Positions 50,957-59,902 are shown, numbered from the stretch's first letter. The stretch: 64,000 bases of DNA from DATBGO01 sp050011895 (GCA_050011895.1 JBEKIF010000001.1:62001-126000), one strand, 5' to 3'. The notes: generated by a model from the sequence alone, not told the origin. Program-made: numbers and translations.

Positions 50957-51363
50957 AGAGAACTCCCCACACCCGTGCGAGCGTGCGCCATGGAGCGGCT
51001 CCTTCCTGCTCACCGCGGACAGAAAAAGGCTAGCGGCTGGAACGCGCGCAAGAGTGCGCGCAGCGACAACTCGCTAGCAGGAGCTTTCGTTGCCAGCCAG
51101 CCGCGCCACTGGTTGTAACCCCAGCCTGGCGTCGGCAGGCCCCCCCTGGCCTCCCTCCGTCGCGTCATGCGCTGAGCGCTGCACCGCGATGAGACTGTCA
51201 CCTGCAGGCCCCGCGATCCGGCCGCCGCCGCGTAACCTCGCGGCCGCGGACGACGGCCCGCCGCGTCAGGCACATGTGCCTGCCGCCAGCCTATCCTGCC
51301 TGGCCATGCTGAGCAGCCGGGCCACGCAAGCAGCCGGTTTCGCCGACCTTGAATTCCCCGCCT

Positions 51364-51455
51364 GGGCCGCTCAGGACCCCGGCCCGGGGGCCGCTCAGGA
51401 CAGCGCCCGGGGGCCGCTCAGGACCCCCGCCGGGGCCGCTCAGGACAGCGCCTGG
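51364..51455. repeat. four-copy 23-bp tandem array
   Basis: Units of exactly 23 bp begin gggccgctcagga and end alternately in ccccgcccg-like and cagcgcccg-like triplets, an A-B-A-B pattern. Non-coding. Confidence 0.85.
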
Positions 51456-51523
51456 TGCGCCTGGCACGCCGGGCGAGCACGCCGGACCTGCCGGTAGCGG
51501 CAGTTCCGGGCTACTCCTTGTAC

Positions 51524-51575
51524 AGTGGCCAGCCGGATTAGAGTGGCCAGCCGGGTAGAGTGGCCAGCCGGGCGG
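51524..51575. repeat. three-copy 17-18-bp tandem array
   Basis: agtggccagccgggtag occurs three times (the first with an inserted base, the last ending gcgg). Each unit contains tggcca, a palindrome. It lies 170-220 bp before the 548-residue protein gene. Confidence 0.85.
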
Positions 51576-51744
51576 ACAATGCCAGCGGCAGCGCCCGCGC
51601 CGTGGTTTCCTGGCTTAATACGCCAATGGCATTTCCAACGGAGTTGCCCATCATCGTCCAGCGAGCCTGCGATACGCGCAGAAACAACCGGCGCGCCGTG
51701 CTCAAGCATGGCACGACTCGCCGCGCATCTGAAAGGCTAGCGAT

Positions 51745-53391
51745 GTGACCCCGCCGAGCCGACGCAACCAGCCGCACGGCGGACCGGGTCATCCCGGGCC
51801 GCCCGCGCGGCGCCCCGGGGGACCCGCCGCGCCGCCGAACGCCCTGTTCGCGGAGATGTTGCGGGCGGCCAGGGAACTGCTGGCCGTTCGCAGCCCGCTC
51901 GACGCCGAACTGATGGTCAGCGAGCTGCTCGGCACCTGGTGGGGGCAGCGCGCAGGCCGCGCCGGGCTCCGCGATGTCCGCCGCCACCGGGCCGGCATCG
52001 AAGAGCTTGTCGGCGAGGGCCTGATCGCCTACGCGGCACAGCAGGAAAGCCCGGCAGCGCTGGCGCTGCTTTCTGGCATCGCCTGCCTTGGCACTCCGCG
52101 CCAGGCGGCCAGGGCCGAGCGGGCCGCGCTCGCGATGATGGAGCGTGGCGTGGCGCGGCCGGGATGGGCGGAGCATGTCGGCGCGGTCACGGCGGCGCAG
52201 TGTTATGTGAACTCGGACGCTTACGGCGATCGCGACGAAGTGGTCTGCGTCTTCAGCTACGCCGGCGAGGAACAGCATGCCCTGGTGGTCGTGGTCGACT
52301 ACAACGCGGGCGGTATCGCCCGGGACGGCTGGGTCACTTCCCAGGTCGCCAAGCTCCTTGAGTACTGCCGCAACGCGAGCGAGATCAGCTCGGAACCCGC
52401 CGCGCCGGTACTCGACCGGCCGACCTTCACCCCCCTTGACCCGCCGGAGGCCAGGCGGCTGCTGGAAACCGCGCTCGCAGCCACGGACTCGCTGGCCGAT
52501 CCGCCGGTCAGTAGCTCCTTTCCGGCTTATCACGCATTCATCAGGGCCCGGGTGCGGACGCTGCCGCCCGCCCTGCGCGGCGGCCCGGGTCCCTTGCGCC
52601 AGGCCTGGCGCAAGGACCGCAGGGCCATGCTCGTCGCCGAGTTCCTCGCCTCGGATGAGGCCGAGGACCTCTCCGACCGCGAGGCGGCCAGCCGGTGCGC
52701 CGACCACATCGTCGAGTACGGCTGCGATCAGGATTTCGGCCGGCCGCTCCGGATGAGCCCGGTGAAGGCCGAGACGTTCCTGCTCGACTGGCTGCCAAGG
52801 AAGGTCATGCTGACCCCGGCGGAGCAGCACGCCATGCCGCATGTGCTTGCCGCGTGGATCCGGTGGGCCGGGCCCCGCACCGGACTTGGCCCGCACGCCG
52901 TCTCCAAGGCGCTGGACGCGGTATTCGACTCGATGGGCACCTTCACCCGCGTCTACCACGACCCGGCCTCGTTCGGGCTGGAGCCTGCCCTGGTGACCCG
53001 GCTGCTGCCCGACTCCGACCTGGAGGCGCTGCCCCGTCGTGCCTTTGCCTTCCCGGTGCTGCGCGGCAGCTACGGCGGGACCGACCTGGGCGCGCTGAAC
53101 CCGGCTGAGCCAGGCGAGCGCCGGATGCTGCTGGCGGCCTATCACGGCGAGGCTGGCGATCAGCCCGCCGACAGCGAGCACATCGACGGGCACCTGGCCC
53201 TGGCCGACCGGCTCTGGCGCGGTGACCCCCCGGAACTGTGGGACGCAGCACAGCGTCTGCTGGACCTGGGCGAGGAGCGGCACTCGGTCCTGCACGTGCT
53301 GATGAACGTGATCAGCGCGGCCGGTTACGACGAGGACGACATCGCGGAAGCGCTGTCCGACGTGGCCCCGAACCTGGGCGAGCCGGGCTGA
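51745..53391 (+). CDS. uncharacterised 548-residue cytoplasmic protein
   Basis: No family recognised. A Pro/Gly/Arg-rich N-terminus (about 30 residues) leads into a helical region (LFAEMLRAARELLAVRSPLDAELMVSELLG). A mixed section follows (GDRDEVVCVFSYAGEEQHALVVVVDYNAGGIARDGW, possibly a ligand-binding fold), then a mainly helical half with RKDRRAMLVAEFLAS, ETFLLDWLPRKVMLTPAEQHAMP, and a terminal RHSVLHVLMNVISAAGYDEDD. No transmembrane segment, signal or nucleotide-binding motif. GTG start at 51745 without a strong ribosome site. Convergent with the AAA+ ATPase gene, 40 bp apart. Confidence 0.8.
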   Translation: MTPPSRRNQPHGGPGHPGPPARRPGGPAAPPNALFAEMLRAARELLAVRSPLDAELMVSELLGTWWGQRAGRAGLRDVRRHRAGIEELVGEGLIAYAAQQESPAALALLSGIACLGTPRQAARAERAALAMMERGVARPGWAEHVGAVTAAQCYVNSDAYGDRDEVVCVFSYAGEEQHALVVVVDYNAGGIARDGWVTSQVAKLLEYCRNASEISSEPAAPVLDRPTFTPLDPPEARRLLETALAATDSLADPPVSSSFPAYHAFIRARVRTLPPALRGGPGPLRQAWRKDRRAMLVAEFLASDEAEDLSDREAASRCADHIVEYGCDQDFGRPLRMSPVKAETFLLDWLPRKVMLTPAEQHAMPHVLAAWIRWAGPRTGLGPHAVSKALDAVFDSMGTFTRVYHDPASFGLEPALVTRLLPDSDLEALPRRAFAFPVLRGSYGGTDLGALNPAEPGERRMLLAAYHGEAGDQPADSEHIDGHLALADRLWRGDPPELWDAAQRLLDLGEERHSVLHVLMNVISAAGYDEDDIAEALSDVAPNLGEPG

Positions 53392-53431
53392 GCGACGCCG
53401 CCCGTCAGCGGCCAGCGGGTGCGCTTCACGA

Positions 53432-55966
53432 TCAGCCGCTGATCTCGCGGTAGGCGGTAAGCAGGTCAGCGGCGGCCACCGTAGTGAGATCGGCGGCACT
53501 CGCTTCCTCACCGAGGTGCGCGACCCGCACGTCCCTGGACGCACATGCGCGTTCGTACAGCGACCGGGCGAACCGGCCGTTGCCGAGCTCGTCGATCCGC
53601 CCCTCCGCGCAGGCCTGGCCGAAGATCTGGCCGAGCACAGGCAGCGCATCCGGGTCGAAGGTGTCCCCTGCCTGCCTGGCGATCACTTCGGCGATCGCCG
53701 ACAATTCGCCGGGCGTGTAGCTGGGGAACCCGATCCGCACGCTGAACCTGGACGCAAGCCCGGGGTTGCTGCGCAGGAACCTGTCCATGTCCGCGGTATA
53801 TCCGGCCAGCACGATCACCAGCCGGTCCCGGTCGTCCTCGGCGCGCTTGAGCAAGGTCGCCGTGGCCTCGGACCCGAACGCGTCGCCGCCCGAGTAACCC
53901 TCGTTGTAGAGCGAGTAGGCCTCGTCGATGAAGAGCACGCCGCCGAGGGCGGAGTCGACCAGCCTGTTCGTCTTGATCGCGGTCGCGCCGAGGTGGTCGC
54001 CGACCAGGTCAGCGCGGTGCGCCTCCACCACGCTCGGCCGGACCAGCAGGCCCAGGGCCGCGAAGATCCGGCCGAGGATCCGCGCGACGGTCGTCTTGCC
54101 GGTGCCTGGCGGACCGGTGAATACGAAGTGCCTCGCGGGCGGCTGGCTGGCCAGGCCCTGCCGGTCCCGGAGCCTGGCCACCCGGAGCTGAGCGGCGATC
54201 TCGTGCACCCCCCGCTTGACCGGCTCGAGCCCGATCAGGGCGTCGAGTTCGGCTAGCGCGCTTTCCAGGGTGGGAGTCTCCCCGTAGCCGCGGAATCGGG
54301 TGGTCAGCTCGCTGAACGCGCGTGTCAGGTCGGCGCCGCGCAGCGTCACCAGATCCGCCGACGACGGCTCGGCCGCCGCGCTCATCACCCGGACATCCCT
54401 GGCTCGGCCCGCCTTCTCCAGCAGGCTGCGGACGAACCGGGCGTTGCCGAGCTCATCGGTCAGCTTGCGGCGTCCCACGTCCTCGAGCAGGCGCCAGAGC
54501 ACCGGCCTGGCATCGGGATCGAGCAGCTCGCCGCGCCGCTCCATGGCCAGGTCGGCCAGCGAGAGCAGCTCGGCAGGCGAGTAGCCAGGGAACTTGACCC
54601 TGGTCGCGAATCTCGATGTCAGGCCGGGATTGCTGGCGAGGAAGCTCTCCATCTGGCGTTCGTAACCGGCCAGGATGATGACCAGGTCGTCACGGTCGTC
54701 CTCGGCGCGCTTGAGCAAGGCCTGGACCGCCTCGTTGCCGAACCTGTCGCCCTGCCCGTCGCCCTCATTGACGAGGCTGTAGGCCTCATCAATGAACAGC
54801 ACCCCGCCCAGGGCGGAGTCGATCAGCTCGTTGGTCTTGATCGCGGTAGCGCCCAGGTACTCGCCGACCAGGTCGGCGCGCTGCGCCTCCACCACTGCTG
54901 GCGTGTCGAGCAGCCCGAATGCGTAGAAGATCTTGGCGATGATGCGGGCCACCGCGGTCTTCCCGGTACCGGGCGGCCCGAGGAACACCAGGTGCTGCAT
55001 TGGCTTCTCGGTCCCGTACCCGGCAAGCGCGCGCCTGCGCGCCGCCTCGATCGAAGCCGCGATCGAGCGGATCTGGTCCTTGACCGCCGTCAGCCCGATC
55101 ATGCTGTCCAGCTCGGCCATGGCCTCGTCAACAGTGATGTCCGGCTCACGCAGCCCGTCCGCCCGGGCGTCCCCGGCGTCGGTGCCCGGCTGGCCGGCCG
55201 CGGCGTCGGGATGCGCCAGGCCGGCCGCGTCTGTCGCGACGGCGATCCGCCCGCCGCCGGGCCGCCGGGTCCCGGGCCGGGGCCCGCCGGCCCCGGGCCG
55301 GGTGCCGCGCGGACCGCCCGCGCCTGCCGGATCGTTTGGCGCGGTGGCACCCGGGGGCCGGTGGGGACGCGCGCCCGGCCATGCGTAGGGTGCCGCGAGC
55401 GCACCGCCGCGAGCCTGCTGGCGGCCGTACTCACGCGAGTCCTGCAACGATTTCGCCAGCCGCCAGCCCAGCACCACGCAGGCAATCAGCCACCCGAACG
55501 CGGGCCCGATATATGGCTGCTGATGCCATAGCCGCACGGCAAGCGAGCCGACCGGCAGGGCCCAGATCAGCGTCCACGCCACCGTGCGGCAAGGCACGTA
55601 CCAGCGGCCGAGCGCGCCCGCATGGGCGGCAGCGACGGTCGCGAACGGCAGCAGGACCAGCAATACCAGCGGCAGGCTCGGGTTTCCGTCGCCCTGGGCG
55701 ATCAGTATGATCACCAGAAGGCCCCACACGGCCACCGACAATGAAGCACGCACGCTCCTGCGGCCGGCCGATACCGCGAACGGCGCATAAGCCAGGCCGG
55801 CGACGAGCAGGATCGTCAGCACCACCGGGCTGAAAAAGATTGCCGCCATGCCGATGAGGACCTTCACCAGCAGCGGCGCTGCGCCGATCGCGCGGCGGAT
55901 GCGGGCAGCCCCATCCTGCACGGTCCGCCAGCCCGGCAGGGACAGGGGCCTATCTTCTGTCCGCAT
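53432..55966 (-). CDS. membrane-anchored tandem AAA+ ATPase (CbbX/SpoVK-like)
   Basis: 844 residues. N-terminal ~160 residues carry about five hydrophobic helices (LLVKVLIGMAAIFFSPVVLTILLVAG onward), then a Gly/Pro/Arg-rich linker, then two CbbX-type AAA+ modules. First Walker A GPPGTGKT at about 330, Walker B LFIDEAYSL; second Walker A at about 618, Walker B likewise. Sensor/arginine-finger region ELGNARFVRSLLEKA and ELGNGRFARSLYERA. Soluble tandem CbbX proteins resemble EccA of ESX secretion, but here no ESX genes are nearby. The ATG at 55966 follows GGGAGCGAG. Remodelling target unknown. Confidence 0.9.
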   Translation of the reverse strand: MRTEDRPLSLPGWRTVQDGAARIRRAIGAAPLLVKVLIGMAAIFFSPVVLTILLVAGLAYAPFAVSAGRRSVRASLSVAVWGLLVIILIAQGDGNPSLPLVLLVLLPFATVAAAHAGALGRWYVPCRTVAWTLIWALPVGSLAVRLWHQQPYIGPAFGWLIACVVLGWRLAKSLQDSREYGRQQARGGALAAPYAWPGARPHRPPGATAPNDPAGAGGPRGTRPGAGGPRPGTRRPGGGRIAVATDAAGLAHPDAAAGQPGTDAGDARADGLREPDITVDEAMAELDSMIGLTAVKDQIRSIAASIEAARRRALAGYGTEKPMQHLVFLGPPGTGKTAVARIIAKIFYAFGLLDTPAVVEAQRADLVGEYLGATAIKTNELIDSALGGVLFIDEAYSLVNEGDGQGDRFGNEAVQALLKRAEDDRDDLVIILAGYERQMESFLASNPGLTSRFATRVKFPGYSPAELLSLADLAMERRGELLDPDARPVLWRLLEDVGRRKLTDELGNARFVRSLLEKAGRARDVRVMSAAAEPSSADLVTLRGADLTRAFSELTTRFRGYGETPTLESALAELDALIGLEPVKRGVHEIAAQLRVARLRDRQGLASQPPARHFVFTGPPGTGKTTVARILGRIFAALGLLVRPSVVEAHRADLVGDHLGATAIKTNRLVDSALGGVLFIDEAYSLYNEGYSGGDAFGSEATATLLKRAEDDRDRLVIVLAGYTADMDRFLRSNPGLASRFSVRIGFPSYTPGELSAIAEVIARQAGDTFDPDALPVLGQIFGQACAEGRIDELGNGRFARSLYERACASRDVRVAHLGEEASAADLTTVAAADLLTAYREISG

Positions 55967-56273
55967 CTCGCTCCCTCGTACTAAACCTGTATAGCGCATT
56001 ACCGCTCGCATACGGAGGCACAGAATCGGATAGCGCGTGGAAAATTGGCCGTGCCGGGCCAATCCTGGCAGGCTGCGCTGCTCAGGAATCTTGGCCATGA
56101 TCGACGCGGGCCTGCCCATTCCCGGCAGCTCAGGGCCGGTCCGTGACGGCGTCGGTGCTGGGTTTACGTTGCTCGGGCACGGCCTCAGGAGAGCCGCGCG
56201 ATCTCGCGCAGCTGGGCGGCTGCCCCGGGCGGAACAGGGGCCTACCTGCGGCGGGCAGCGCCGCCGCCAGCGC
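55967..56273. promoter_or_regulatory. AAA+ gene promoter region
   Basis: No gene. Immediately before the AAA+ start the minus strand is AT-richer and contains a TATACA box (55990-55995), 24 bp before the start codon, without a good -35 element. The remainder up to the BlaI stop shows nothing recognisable; in particular no M56 protease gene. Confidence 0.4.
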
Positions 56274-56750
56274 CTACTCTCGTTCTTCGTCCCGGCCAAG
56301 ATCGCCGGACCGCGGGTCCTGGTCACCGGCGAGCAGACGGCGCAGCAGCCGGGCATCTCGCCCGGAGAGCCCGGACACGAACCGGCGCAGCACAGCGCCG
56401 TGGTCAATCTCGCCGCCGAGCGCCTGGCTCATCCGGCTGGCGGCGAGGCTGGCCTCATCGACCAGCGAGTAGGTGAACCCGCGCCCGGCCCGCTGGCGTG
56501 CCAGCAGCCCCTTGGCGTGCAGCCGCGACACAATGGTCACGACCGTGCTGTACGAGAGTTCTCCCCGCTGCCCGGCCGTGAGCCGGTGCCGGACCTCGCC
56601 GGGGCTTAGCGGCCCGCTCGCCCCGCGCAGTATTCCGAGGACTTCGGATTCCAGCGTCCCGGCGGCACGCCGCGCCACCCCGGGCGGGCTGTCGGACCTG
56701 TGCTGGGGAGGCGAGCCGCCGGACGCGTGCTGCGGAGCGCAGTCAGGCAC
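56274..56750 (-). CDS. BlaI/MecI/CopY-family transcriptional repressor
   Basis: 158 residues. Winged-helix core: GTLESEVLGILRGASGPLSPGEVRHRL, ELSYSTVVTIVSRLHAKGLLARQRAGR and FTYSLVDEASLAASRMSQAL, followed by a helical dimerisation tail (LLRRLLAG). GTG at 56750 chosen because AGGAG lies 8 nt upstream and because the operator at 56786-56802 must be non-coding. N-terminal ~35 residues are Ser/Pro/Gln-rich. The usual BlaR1/M56 sensor protease partner is absent, so the inducing signal is unclear. Divergent from a phosphodiester glycosidase gene, which may be a target. Confidence 0.88.
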   Translation of the reverse strand: MPDCAPQHASGGSPPQHRSDSPPGVARRAAGTLESEVLGILRGASGPLSPGEVRHRLTAGQRGELSYSTVVTIVSRLHAKGLLARQRAGRGFTYSLVDEASLAASRMSQALGGEIDHGAVLRRFVSGLSGRDARLLRRLLAGDQDPRSGDLGRDEERE

Positions 56751-56785
56751 GCTGGCGTCTCCTGTCTCGGTACCTTCGGCGAATC

Positions 56786-56812
56786 CTGTAGATTCTCTAC
56801 AGCGGCTGTAGA
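56786..56812. promoter_or_regulatory. BlaI-type operator
   Basis: ctgtaga-ttc-tctacag is a perfect 7-bp-arm dyad (56786-56802), and a further half-site ctgtaga follows at 56806-56812. TGTA/TACA half-sites are typical of BlaI/MecI operators. It sits 36 bp upstream of the repressor start in the divergent region, fitting autoregulation. Confidence 0.8.
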
Positions 56813-56992
56813 ACACCGACAGGCCCGAGTATGCCACCGCGGCCTCCGGCCGGGCGTGCCCCCGTGCGCCTTGCCCCGTGGCAGGGGACGCGGAACGGAC
56901 GCGGCCCTGGCCAGGCGGGGCCAGGTGCACGGTAGGTTCACTGCATCTTCACGAGCCACGGATATGTTCGGCGAGATGAGGGACGCGAGGTA

Positions 56993-58438
56993 ATGGAAGG
57001 CGACCGCCAGCCACGTCAGCGGCATCCGGATTCGCGCCAAGCTCGGGACCTGAGGAGCAGGCCAGGAGCGGGCGCCGGATCCGGCGGACGCCGGGACGAG
57101 CCGCCGCAGGCCATGCCGGGGCGTGAGCCATCGGAAGGCCCAGCGCGCCGCGGTGTTGCGGTGCTGGACACCTCCGCGCCGGAGCACCGGCTGGGCACGT
57201 TCCGGGCTCGCCGGTCCGGACGGCGTGCCCGGCGGCGCGAGATACGCGCTGCCCGGCGGACGGTCGCCGGCCGGCACCCGCTGCTCGCTGGTTCCGGTGC
57301 CGTGCTCGTGCTTCTCACGCCCGTGTGGGTATCGGCGGGAAACGCGCTGACCAACCCTGGGCTCGGCACGTCGGTCGCCGCCCGTGGGGCCGAATGGTTC
57401 CGCGGCCACGGCGGAAGCTCAATCGTCAACTGGGCTGAGAACCTGTGGTACTCGCATCATCCGCCGCCGGTCGGCGGGACGCCCGCCAGCTCGGCGATTC
57501 CGCACCTGGGGCCGTCGGGCCAGCAGGGCGGCAGCACGCACGCTGCCGTCGCCTACCTCAGGCCACCACGCCGCATGACGTCGCCCGCCGGGCACCGGCT
57601 GCCCGGCGAAGGGGTCTGGCATCCGGTCGCCCGGCGGGTAGACGGGATACCGGCGGTGTATGAGACCTGGGTACGGCCCGACGCCGTGCACACCAGCCTC
57701 GTCGTCGGCGTGGCGTGGATGGACAGCAAGCTGCTGCGGGCGACGCTCTACTCAGGCACCACAATTCCCGGCGGCGGCCCGTATCGGGACACTGCGCCGG
57801 TGTCGCGGACGGCCTCGAAGAGCCTGGTAGCTGCCTTTAACGCCGGCTTTCTGATGAACAACGCCAACGGCGGCTACTACACCGACGGCAAGACGATCAT
57901 CCCGCTGCGGAACGGGGCCGCCTCGTTCGTCATCTACCGCAACGGCAAAGTCAACATCGGCGACTGGGGCAAAGATGCCACCCTCGCCCCGGATGTCGTC
58001 TCCGTACGGCAGAACCTAGATCTGCTCGTCCGGAACGGGAAGCCGGTGCCCGGCCTCAACCCTGACGACACCGCCCAGTGGGGCTTCACCCTGGGCAACG
58101 CCGTCTACGTCTGGAGGTCGGGCGTCGGCATCACCGCAAACGGCGCTCTTGTCTATGCCGGCGGCCCCGGGCTGAACATCACCACGCTCGCGGACATCCT
58201 CGCCCGGGCTGGCGCTGTCCGCGCGATGGAACTCGACATCAACACGGACTGGGTGAATTTCGCGACCTACGACCCGCACGGCGCGAATGCTCCAGCCACC
58301 CCCGCGACCGGCGCAGACCTGCTTCCAGGCATGTACGGCGCACCGAATCGCTACTTCGAGTCCTGGTGGTCGCGCGACTTCTTCACAATGTCCGCCAGGC
58401 CAGCGACGCCCGGCACCGCAAACCGGGCAGGCGGCTGA
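56993..58438 (+). CDS. exported phosphodiester glycosidase (NAGPA-domain) protein
   Basis: 481 residues. Very basic N-terminus (RRSGRRARRREIRAARR), signal-anchor helix (LLAGSGAVLVLLTPVWVSAG), then an extracytoplasmic domain with AAFNAGFLMNNANGGYYTDGK, SFVIYRNGKVNIGDWGKD, SVRQNLDLLVRNGKPVP, and GPGLNITTLADILARAGAVRAMELDIN, characteristic of the phosphodiester glycosidase (uncovering-enzyme-like) fold. Likely acts on glycosyl-phosphodiester bonds of wall polymers. ATG at 56993 with GCGAGGTA upstream. May be regulated by the divergent BlaI-type repressor 180 bp away. Confidence 0.88.
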   Translation: MEGDRQPRQRHPDSRQARDLRSRPGAGAGSGGRRDEPPQAMPGREPSEGPARRGVAVLDTSAPEHRLGTFRARRSGRRARRREIRAARRTVAGRHPLLAGSGAVLVLLTPVWVSAGNALTNPGLGTSVAARGAEWFRGHGGSSIVNWAENLWYSHHPPPVGGTPASSAIPHLGPSGQQGGSTHAAVAYLRPPRRMTSPAGHRLPGEGVWHPVARRVDGIPAVYETWVRPDAVHTSLVVGVAWMDSKLLRATLYSGTTIPGGGPYRDTAPVSRTASKSLVAAFNAGFLMNNANGGYYTDGKTIIPLRNGAASFVIYRNGKVNIGDWGKDATLAPDVVSVRQNLDLLVRNGKPVPGLNPDDTAQWGFTLGNAVYVWRSGVGITANGALVYAGGPGLNITTLADILARAGAVRAMELDINTDWVNFATYDPHGANAPATPATGADLLPGMYGAPNRYFESWWSRDFFTMSARPATPGTANRAGG

Positions 58439-58524
58439 TCGTCGTCCCGCGGACACCCGCCGCACGTGCACGGTCAGCTAGCCGGCGGCTGTCAGCTGCA
58501 GCCAGGCCGGTGGGCCCGGAATGG

Positions 58525-58908
58525 TCAGGAACCCCCGGCTGAGGTAGCCTCGCTGCGGTCGGCGACGCTGTTGCGGACCTCGTCCATGTCGAGTCCGCGG
58601 GCCTGGCTGATCAGCTCCTCCAGGGCCGCCTCGGGCAGCGCCCCCGGCTGGGCGTACAGGACGATGCCGTCGCGGATCACCATCAGCGTCGGGATCGAGG
58701 AGATCCCGAACGCCCCGGCCAGCGCCGGCTGGGCCTCGGTGTCCACCTTGCCGAATACCGCGTCCGAGTGCCGGCTTGACGCCCGCTCGAAGACCGGGCC
58801 GAACATGCGGCAGGGCCCGCACCATGCCGCCCAGAAGTCGACCAGCACCAGCCCCTCGCCGCCGGTCAACGCGTCGAAGTTCTCCGACGTCAGCTCGACC
58901 GTCGCCAT
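58525..58908 (-). CDS. trxA: thioredoxin
   Basis: Cytoplasmic disulfide reductase, 127 residues. Active site WAAWCGPCRMFGPVF, the cis-Pro loop GISSIPTLMVIRDG, and the typical VELTSENFDAL start. A C-terminal extension of about 20 residues (MDEVRNSVADRSEATSAGGS) is beyond the usual fold. ATG at 58908 follows AGGAGG. It stands alone, not beside trxB, and is divergent from the DUF202 pair. Confidence 0.95.
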   Translation of the reverse strand: MATVELTSENFDALTGGEGLVLVDFWAAWCGPCRMFGPVFERASSRHSDAVFGKVDTEAQPALAGAFGISSIPTLMVIRDGIVLYAQPGALPEAALEELISQARGLDMDEVRNSVADRSEATSAGGS

Positions 58909-59065
58909 GACAGACCTCCTCGTCTCGCCCGGGTACCACTGCGATACCTGCTCCGGGCATGAAACCAAGGCTTCGTCCCGGACATTCCCGTGGCTCCACG
59001 GCCCGGCGTCCCTGCTCGCAGGCCCGCGTCACGCCGGGCCCCGGGCCCGGCGCCGGCATACCATC

Positions 59066-59527
59066 GTGGCAAGCTTCCCGGCCCGGCCAGTCACGACCGG
59101 GGAGCATCGCGCGAGGCGGGAGGAGGGAGAGACGGATATCAGCCGCCGCGAGGACCCGGGGGGCGCATCGGAACCCGCGGACGGTACCGAGCCGGATGCC
59201 CGCTTTACCTTCGCCAACGAGCGGACCTTCCTGGCCTGGAGCCGTACCGCCCTTGCCCTGGTAGCCGCCGGGCTGGCGATCGTCCAGCTGCTGCCGCCCT
59301 TTCCCGGCATCCCCTGGGGCCGGCACATCATCGGGACCCCGCTGATCCTCCTCGGCTCGGTCGTCGCCATCGTCAGCTACCTCGACTGGACCGGCAACCA
59401 GCGCGCTTTGCGCACTGGCAAGCCCGTCATCCGCTCGCGGCTGCCGCTGATCCTGGCGGTGACCGTCGCGATCATCGGGCTGGCCGCCGCGGCGCTTGCC
59501 CTGCTGTCGGCGGTGACCAGCCGCTGA
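59066..59527 (+). CDS. YidH-like DUF202 membrane protein
   Basis: Small membrane protein with the DUF202 signature RFTFANERTFLAWSRTALALVAAGLA, then LIVLLG-type second helix (IIGTPLILLGSVVAIVSYLDW) and a third (LPLILAVTVAIIGLAAAALALL). Function unknown. The start is a puzzle: a strong GGAGGAGGGAG at 59109-59119 is not followed by an in-frame ATG/GTG/TTG; the only canonical option is GTG 59066, which lacks a ribosome site. Stop overlaps the next ATG by one base (TGATG). Confidence 0.8.
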   Translation: MASFPARPVTTGEHRARREEGETDISRREDPGGASEPADGTEPDARFTFANERTFLAWSRTALALVAAGLAIVQLLPPFPGIPWGRHIIGTPLILLGSVVAIVSYLDWTGNQRALRTGKPVIRSRLPLILAVTVAIIGLAAAALALLSAVTSR

Positions 59528-59841
59528 TGACGCCCGCCGACGACATCGAGGACGCCGATCCCGGGCTGGCCCGGGGCCGGACCGAGCTCGCCTGGAACCG
59601 GACGGCCATCTCGTTCGCGGCACTGGGCGGTGTCATCCTCAAGAACCGCCCGTACGCGGGCATCCCGGTCCTGCTTTTCAGCGTCCTGATCTGGCGGCTC
59701 GGCCGCCTGACCAGCGCGCCAGCTGCGGGACGTGCTCGCGCCAGGCATCTGCTGCTGATCGCGGTGGCCGTCACCGGCGTGTCCATCGCCGCGCTGCTGA
59801 TCACCCTGCTCGGGCCCCAGTCCAGCGGTTTCCGGCCCTGA
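59527..59841 (+). CDS. second DUF202 membrane protein
   Basis: 104 residues: GLARGRTELAWNRTAISFAALGGVIL is the DUF202 N-terminal helix with its conserved R-x-x-x-A-W-x-R-T pattern, followed by two more helices. It starts on the overlapping TGATG after the first DUF202 gene, so the two are co-translated and may form a heteromer. Role unknown; the pair lies directly upstream of the molybdoenzyme genes and could belong to the same transcript (61-bp gap). Confidence 0.88.
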   Translation: MTPADDIEDADPGLARGRTELAWNRTAISFAALGGVILKNRPYAGIPVLLFSVLIWRLGRLTSAPAAGRARARHLLLIAVAVTGVSIAALLITLLGPQSSGFRP

Positions 59842-59902
59842 CAGCGCGCCAGAATCGCACCTAGTGAAGGGCCTCGCCCACCTTGAGAACTACGGTCCTG
59901 TT

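Larger units (their letters stand above)
50957..51744. other. 788-bp intergenic region with two repeat arrays
   Basis: No gene is supported in either strand. The region holds the promoter of the leftward phosphatase and two tandem-repeat arrays (51364-51455 and 51524-51575) upstream of the rightward 548-residue protein gene. The end of the region (about 51585-51740) is less GC-rich and is the likely promoter area of that gene. Confidence 0.6.

Noticed and set aside
51538..53649. 703-codon leftward open frame covering the 548-residue gene
   Set aside because: Low-complexity, Arg/Gly/Val-rich translation, with no start context. The opposite strand shows better codon bias and ordered secondary structure.
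53432..55966. Assignment as EccA of an ESX secretion system
   Set aside because: EccA has an N-terminal TPR domain and sits with eccB-E, espG or WXG100 genes; none are here and the N-terminus is transmembrane.
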